From positions 1-64,000 of the forward strand of contig JABYQR010000167.1 in assembly GCA_022592445.1 (NCBI GenBank): a stretch of 64,000 nt of DNA. The letters run 5' to 3'. Position 1 is the first letter of the stretch. Each line of letters starts with the position of its first letter. The notes under the pieces were generated by a model. That model searched no databases and was not told where the DNA came from. It was given only the letters and a program-made list of their open reading frames with translations. Positions 57,739-64,000 of the stretch are shown in pieces. The DNA is from Cytidiella melzeri (Eukaryota; Basidiomycota; Agaricomycetes; Polyporales; Irpicaceae). A program made the position numbers and the translations under genes.

Positions 57739-60700
57739 AGCGGACTCGTGACACAGCCGCAGCTGCGAGTCCCCCAGATACCCTGTCCTTGCCTCCTTCG
57801 TCGTCCTCGTCTTCTGCCTCGTCTTCCTCGTGTACAACGTCTACTCCATGCCCGTCATCTACTATCTCCTCGTGTACTATATCGTCGCTAGATCGGTTAT
57901 CGTCTCATTTCCGTGTACATGTACTAGTTAAAGGTCTGAATAGAAGCATTCGCGTTCCTGCTATGATCGATTCAGGAGCCACGGCTTTATTCATCAGTCA
58001 CCAGTTCGCCAAGAAGCATAAGATTATTCAGCACCCGCTCGAAAGGGTCATCTCATTGCATAACATTGACGGAACTAAGAATAAAGCTGGCGGATTAACG
58101 CACTTCGTTCGCCTCACACTCACAGTAGGAGATCACACGGAAAAGGCAGAGTTTCTCGTCACGGACTTAGGTCCAGAAGACGTCATTCTTGGGCTACCAT
58201 GGCTCAAGCGCGTAAACCCTACCGTTAACTGGGAAAAAGGAGAAATGACAATTCCGAGCGGCTCGGAAGAATCTCCTAATGAACCTTTCCAGAAGGTTGA
58301 CGGTAACCGCAAAGAACGTAGACAGTGGGTTAAAGCCGGTATCATCCAAGACACCACTGACGAAGTCTGGTGTATGGCCGGCTTCACCTACTCCACTAAG
58401 CTTGCGGCCGAAGCAAACGAAGCTAAAGCTCAACGCTCCTTCGAAGACATTGTTCCATCAGAGTATCACAGACACGCTAAAGTCTTCTCTGAGGAAGAGT
58501 CTAACCGGCTACCCCAGCATCAGCCCTGGGACCATTCGATTGATCTCAAACCAGACGCTCCTGAGACTATCAAATCGAAAGTTTATCCTATGCCCCTGAA
58601 CGAACAAGCCGAGCTTGACAAGTTCATTCAGGAGAACCTAGCGAAAGGTTACATCACGCCTTCTAAGTCTCCAATGGCTTCTCCAGTCTTTTTCATCAAA
58701 AAGAAGGACAACAAACTCCGACTTATTCAGGACTACCGCAAACTCAACGACATCACTGTAAAGAATCGTTACCCACTACCGCTTGCTACCGACATTATCA
58801 ACAAGCTCAAGGGTGCAAAGATCTTCACCAAGTTCGATGTTCGTTGGGGATATCACAATGTCCGCATCAAAGAAGGAGATGAATACAAAGCGGCTTTCGT
58901 TACCAACCGAGGACTCTTCGAACCTAAAGTCATGTTCTTCGGTCTCACGAACTCACCCGCTACCTTCCAAGCTCTGATGGACAACATCTTCGCCGACCTC
59001 GTCGCCGAAGGCAAGGTGGCTGTCTATCTAGATGACATCTTGATCTGGAGCAACAACCTGACAGAGCATCGCAAGGTTGTACATGAAGTCCTCGAGCGAC
59101 TTCAACAGCACGATCTCTACCTCCGGCCGGAAAAGTGCGAGTTTGAGAAATCTGAGATCGAATACCTCGGGTTGATCATTCGCGCCGGCGAAGTAGCTAT
59201 GGACCCTGTCAAAGTCCAAGCAGTTTCTACGTGGCCCACACCCAAGAACCTCAAAGAAGTCAGAGGATTCATCGGGTTTGCCAACTTCTATCGCCGCTTC
59301 ATTCAAGACTTCTCAAAGCACGCACGGCCTCTACACGACCTTACTAAGAAGGACGTACCGTTTGTCTGGGGTCCAGCACAAGAGACTGCCTTCACGCTGC
59401 TAAAGAAGGCCTTTACCACTAAGCCTATCTTGGCAGTCTGGGACCCTGAACTCCCTACACGTCTAGAAGTCGATGCCTCGGGCTATGCGACCGGTGGAAT
59501 CATCTCCCAGAAATCGAAGGAAGATGGATTCTACCACCCTATCGCCTACCGGTCCGCCTCTATGACTGAAGCAGAGCGTAACTACGAAATCTTTGATCGG
59601 GAGATGTTAGCCATCACCGAGGCTCTCAAAGATTGGCGCCACTACCTTGAGGGGCTCAAGGAACCGTTTGAGATCTGGACAGATCACGCAAACCTGCAGT
59701 ACTGGAAACTGCGCAACACCTCACTCGACGTCAAGCACGTTGGTCATTACTCTTGGCTGACTTCGACTTCGTGTTGGTACACAAGCCCGGTAGTACCATG
59801 ATACACGCTGATCCTCTCTCTCGTCTTCACTCTCACGCTGTCACGGACGAAGAAGACAACAAGGATCAGGTGGTACTGAAACCGGAACACTTCCGGATCC
59901 TCGCTACTAGTGCGCTCGCCACTGCTTCTCCACTCGAATCAAAGATCCGAGAATGCACGGAGCAAGAAGCAGAAGTCACACAAGCTCTCGCTACCCTTCG
60001 CAAGAAGGGTCCTCGCAAACTTGTCAGCGGTTTACTCGAATGGGAAGAGAGTGACGGGCTCATCTATTACAAGGGAAAACTCTACATCCCTAACAACAAA
60101 GAGCTCCGTCACGAAATCGTCAAATCTTGCCATGACACACCCCGGCTGGTCATCCGGGCAAACACGGCACCATAGAGCTAGTCTCACGACACTATTGGTG
60201 GCCAAAGATGAATGCCTTCATCGAGACTTACGTACTAGGTTGTGATCGCTGCAACGCTACAAGTCAGCTCCACACCCTAAAGCAGTACTACAGCCTCAGG
60301 AAACTCCGGCCGGACCTTGGGAACACGTCGGAGTAGATCTCATCACTCAGCTGCCACCTTCTAAGGGATTTGATTCGATCGCGGTCTACGTCGACCATTA
60401 CTCCGATCAAACACATATCATCCCTACCACCACTAAGGTTAACGCTGAGGGGATGCCGATCTACATTACAAAGAAGTATTCCGACTTCACGGCATTCCCA
60501 AGAAGGTGTTCTCTGACCGAGGACCCCAGTTTGCAGCGCGCTTCATGCGTGCGCTCTATCACCGCTAGGCATAGAACTGGTTTTACGACCGCCTATCATC
60601 CGCAAGGAAATGGCAAAGTCGAACGCAAAAACCAGGATATCGAACAGTACCTGCGTCTATTCTGTCAGCAACGACAAGACGACTGGGTCGATCATCTACC

Positions 60701-61526
60701 GGCGGCTGAGTTTGCACTCAACTCGCGAGTACACGCGGGTAACTCCAAACACCGTTTGAAGTCATCTATGGATATCGCCCCGACTTCACCATACCAGTCG
60801 GCAAGCGAAGCAATATCCCATCACTCGATGAGCGCCTTGACAATATGGCTCGAGTACGCAAAGAGACCGAAGCAGCTCTTCGTCTAAGCAAAGAAAAGAT
60901 GAAGCAACTCTATGAGTCTGAGAAGCGCTCTCCACGGTCTTCCAAGTAGGGACATGGTCTGGCTGAATGCTAAGAACGTCCAGATCCACCAGGCTACCCC
61001 TAAGCTCGGTCCTCGACAACTCGGCCCGTACAAGGTCATCGACGTATCGGCGATCTTGACTACAAACTCGATCTACCCACTATCTCCGAATCCACCCTGT
61101 CTTCCACATCAACCGTCTAAGTCCCTGGCACGACAACGGCAAAGACGTACCTCCACCTCCTGATCCTATGTCATAGAAGGAGAAGAGCAGTACGTCGTCG
61201 AAAAGGTGCTAGACAGCAGCTACACGGACGTGGAAGAAATTCAATTCCTTGTCAAATGGGAAGGGTATTCAGACGGACACAATAGCTGGGAACCAGTAGA
61301 AAACCTCGAGAATAGTCAAGAAGCGATTGACGACTTCTACAAAGCAAACCCCGGAGCGCCCCGGGTCATCAAAGCTTCACTCTTCGCGGATCTCCGCTCG
61401 CACTTTCGGGAATTCAATACCCAGACCGACCCCGCTTTCCTTCGCACGATCTATCCATCTACATACGATCTTAGCTGGGATGAAGGCAAACACATCGGTC
61501 TGGATATCTCAAGAACATCACACTGA
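57726..61526 (+). pseudogene. pol: Pol polyprotein (PR-RT-RH-IN-chromodomain), frameshifted in 3' part
   Basis: Intact to about 59715: protease IDSGATALF (near 57966), reverse transcriptase with YLDD at 59025-59036, and RNase H (EVDASGYATGG, YEIFDREMLAITEAL, TDHANLQYW). Then a 2-nt insertion near 59715 shifts the frame before RRQARWSLLLADFDF. More single-base losses follow near 60139, 60255, 60455, 60565, 60750, 60940 and 61045. Integrase landmarks are still readable across frames: GVDLITQLPPS (Asp), [12 protein letters not shown] (Asp), GNGKVERKN (Glu). A chromodomain, YVVEKVLDSSY...FLVKWEGYSDGHNSWEPVENL, lies at about 61190-61350. The integrase inserts the cDNA and the chromodomain usually guides it to heterochromatin. 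As written the copy cannot make integrase. Confidence 0.9.
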
Positions 61527-61677
61527 CGGGTAACGTCGAGTCAACGACACCAGAAGGGGAGAAACTTCCTAGCATCCTTCTGACTAGACAATCGGGGCAA
61601 TTCTGCTGAATCCCTGTAGACGGGTAGAAGACCTCTATCACCACAGCACAGTGATGCTTCGCGAGGACGCTCGATTT

Positions 61678-61691
61678 TAGGAGGGGGGTAA
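61678..61691 (+). promoter_or_regulatory. Polypurine tract
   Basis: AGGAGGGGGGTAA directly before the 3' LTR, the plus-strand primer site of LTR retrotransposons. Confidence 0.85.
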
Positions 61692-62380
61692 TGTCATGGA
61701 TGGCCTGACTAGCCCTTAATTTTCGCAATTTACCTCTTGTTTTTATCTGTAAAACTCCGGGCTACAACCTAGTTTCGATTCTCTCTGCATAAACTCCTTT
61801 GCACGTCTATTAAGCGCCCGTATCACGTGGCTTAGACGCTCCACACGGTCACATTACTTGCTACTACGTCACACTGGCATGTGACTTAGCTTAAGTAAGC
61901 CCACATGACTCCAGACACATGGCTCAGCCCATAGCTAGGGTTTGATGTCATAAATGACGTCCACATGGACTCCTTATTGTTCTTTCCCTATTGTTCTCTT
62001 TATGGAAGGATGTTCTCACAGGTGTGGGAATGGAATACAATAGTTGGTCTCCTTTTAGATAGATTCTCTCACGGGTAGAGTTCTTGGCAAGGTCTAGACA
62101 ATAGCTATTGTTCTCCTTTAGGTAGTTCTTTTGTTCTTCGTTCACACGGCTTCTTGCAAAGCCTGCCCTCAACATGGTCTGTGCGCAGGTCCCTGAAGTC
62201 TATATATACTGCTGCATGTACGCTCCTAGCCCCCATCTCGACCTCTTGGTCTTTACTGGGCTAGACATCTGCATAAGGTTTATAGCTGGTGAGAGTATTG
62301 AGCTTCACGCCTACCACCACCACTTCGTCGTCATCCACTTCGTGTCCCTGTTTGTCACGTCAAGCCTTGTCTCCGTGTCA
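61692..62380 (+). repeat. 3' LTR of gypsy element
   Basis: Same 689 bp as the 5' LTR. The single visible difference is G to A near the end (CACGTCGAGCC versus CACGTCAAGCC). Confidence 0.95.
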
Positions 62381-63813
62381 AGGTGTTTTGGGAAGATATC
62401 TCCTGATCGGCGCGGATTCTATTATCGCTACAACAAGACTGCATGGATGACGACGATAATTTTCGAAGAGTGAGTACTTTGGCTCGTTCGTACAAATTCA
62501 AACTTACCATGATGTTCCAGATGGATTAAGACATACGATAGCAAGTTTCGTGCAGAGAAACGGCACATCTGTCTCTTGCTCGACAATTTCTCTGGCCACG
62601 CAAGTCCGTATCAGCCGACAAACATTGATGTCGTCTTCTTCGAGCCGAACATGACTCCGTTCGTCCAGCCACTTGACGCAGGGATCATTCGGTGTTTCAA
62701 GGCCCACTACAGTCGTGCTTTTTGTCAGCGCGCTTTGGAGAAGGATGAGGCAGGGGAAGAAGACATCTACAAGATTGAGCTGCTTGAGGCCATGCTGATG
62801 ACCAACGATGCATGGAAGGCGGTTACAGCAGAGACGGTGATGAATTGCTGGCGACATACCGGAATTCTTCCTGAGCCATCGGATCTTTTACTTGCATCAC
62901 CTGCTCTTTCCCAGCCCTCAGCTCATATCACCTCCGTATCCACTTTGCCTCTCAGCAACAACAACGCGTGGGACATTGTGCAGTCGTTTGCAAACGGACA
63001 AGGCGGGACTCTGCCTCATATCATCGATCGGCTCACAGCACTTCTTGGCAGTTGCTATCGCTATGAAGATTGGAAGCCTGCGTTTGATGAGGTCTTTGCT
63101 GCAGAAGATGACACCGCTGCTGCAGTTGCAGCAATTGAGTCCCTTCGTGCACGGAACATGTCCACGTTTCCGAATCAGAACATACCTCCACAGATAACCA
63201 CCACAGTCCCAGCTTCGACACCCACTTTTGAGCGGCCTGTTCTTCCTCAACTTCAGGATATCGAGGCAGATCTATCTGAAGCAGTTGAGAAGCTCTGTAG
63301 CCGAAGGCGTATCCGAGGCACTGCACTTACACTCGAAGAAATGCTCAACCCAATCGAGGAGTTGCAAATAGGCAAAGAAGAATTCTCCTTCCCTGGTGGA
63401 GATGCAGATATCATTACGGAGGTACAGAACACACTCAACCCACCCGAGGCCATAGAGGTCGACGACAGCGACGACGATGAGACGGAGGATGATAAAATCT
63501 CCGTGTTGGCTGCAATCAATGTGTGTAAGATGATGGAGCGGCTTTGTATTGAGCATGTCGGTGCTGACGGGTTTGATCCGTTGGTTTTGCAAGGGCAAGT
63601 GAGACATTTTCGTGGTCATCTTCATCGCGAGATTACCTCTCGTCAGAAGCAGACGACGTTAGATGCATTCTTCCCTGTACCGTAGCAGTATGTGACAAAG
63701 TTTGACAGGCTTTATAGTACAAAGTAACATAATGTCACAATATGTCACAATTGTGACAAATATCGTACTGCATAAGGCGTCATAATGCATAACAAGATTG
63801 GGGGACGGATGTT

Positions 63814-63836
63814 ATGCATTATGAGATAGTTGACTG
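63814..63836 (-). repeat. Right terminal inverted repeat, pogo-like element
   Basis: Inverted copy of 53605-53627, followed by TA. Confidence 0.9.
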
Positions 63837-63838
63837 TA

Positions 63839-64000
63839 ATTGCCTCTTGCGAGGTCAGGTGTGTTTGTGCCCAGTCTCTTTGTGTCCGGGGTGTGTGTTA
63901 GTGTCTCACCGTTGAGACACTTAGTCACGCTTCAAACTACGAACAACCTTAAAGACAACACAACCACCCACGAAGTGGCAATAGAAGTGTAAAGGTGTGG
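63839..64000. other. Flank of the pogo-like element at the window end
   Basis: 162 bp with no supported feature except a short inverted pair GTGTCTCA...TGAGACAC near 63900-63922. Confidence 0.5.

Larger units (their letters stand above)
54855..62380 (+). mobile_element. Ty3/gypsy chromovirus (Tf1/sushi-like), nearly complete
   Basis: 7526 bp: two 689-bp LTRs that differ at one position by eye, target duplication AGGTG (54850-54854 and 62381-62385), self-priming type PBS, an extra ORF, gag, pol in the order protease, RT, RNase H, integrase, chromodomain, and a polypurine tract. Domain order and chromodomain place it among chromoviruses. The 3' part of pol is full of single-base frameshifts. 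Confidence 0.95.
53859..63685 (+). pseudogene. pogo/Tigger-type transposase, split by gypsy insertion and with a nonsense codon
   Basis: Exon parts 53859-54448, 54501-54650, 54708-54854, then after the gypsy element 62386-62469 and 62521-63685; 712 codons in phase. The N-terminal half has helix-turn-helix / CENP-B-like DNA-binding features (LHDWLTIVAYFDKNQPISQ, SSLSRHL). The catalytic core gives FNFDETALF (first Asp), ICLLLDNFSGH (second Asp) and FVQPLDAGIIRCFKAHY (third Asp), with 30 residues between the last two: DD30D, the pogo/Tigger class. An in-frame TGA at 54426-54428 breaks the first exon (RSES*IWSFTR). The Ty3 element sits between the first and second Asp. The tail is acidic with a CKMMERL helix. 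The copy is dead twice over. Confidence 0.88.
53605..63836 (+). mobile_element. pogo/Tigger-like DNA transposon carrying a nested gypsy element
   Basis: Inverted termini CAGTCAACTATCTCATAATG at 53605 and its reverse complement ending at 63836, each flanked by TA (53603-53604 and 63837-63838). CAGT ends and a TA target are typical of pogo/Tc1-superfamily elements. Both subterminal regions contain several CATAATGCATAA copies. Without the 7.5-kb retrotransposon the element is about 2.7 kb and encodes one transposase. Confidence 0.9.

Overview
The window is genomic DNA of a filamentous basidiomycete, most likely an agaricomycete. The evidence is dense genes split by 48-80 nt introns with GT-AG ends and CTRAY-like branch points, a basidiomycete-style Cdc11/Nud1 scaffold, a fungal TALE homeobox gene, a DUF6589 remnant and a Ty3 chromovirus. 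No bacterial-type features (operons, CRISPR) are present. Exon boundaries below were placed by hand from reading frame, splice signals and phase. Exon lengths sum to whole codons for every spliced model with both ends in the window.

Positions 1 to about 36.3 kb form a conserved gene-rich arm. In order: the 3' part of a METTL25/RRNAD1-like methyltransferase (+), a large RING-H2 E3 ligase with an N-myristoylation-type start (+), an F-box protein (+), the U6 snRNA exonuclease USB1 (-), a serine-rich protein of unknown function (+), the septation-network/spindle-pole scaffold Cdc11/Nud1 (+), a TALE homeodomain factor (+), ribosomal protein uL23 (RPL25) with a 5'UTR intron (+), and a 20-exon WDR7/Rabconnectin-3-beta-like protein (+). 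These are unrelated housekeeping and regulatory genes, not a pathway cluster.

Positions about 37 to 64 kb are a transposon island. It holds: (i) a 3.2-kb Tc1-type element with 50-bp terminal inverted repeats, a DD34E transposase and a second, convergent, intron-containing 488-aa gene; (ii) a DUF6589 remnant; (iii) CpG-poor decayed repeats with a solo LTR flanked by a perfect 5-bp duplication, a pair of 640-680-bp direct repeats and several tandem-repeat arrays; (iv) a 3-kb inverted-repeat structure with a second solo LTR in one arm; (v) a pentanucleotide satellite; and (vi) a pogo/Tigger-like DNA transposon (53605-63836) interrupted by a nearly complete Ty3/gypsy chromovirus (54855-62380, TSD AGGTG).

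The gypsy LTRs differ at one position by eye, so it is the youngest event. Its start-of-transcript and primer-binding sequences are 10-nt complementary, pointing to Tf1-type self-priming. Gag and pol are joined by a -1 shift confined to 13 nt. The strongest candidate for something undescribed is the two-gene Tc1-like element.
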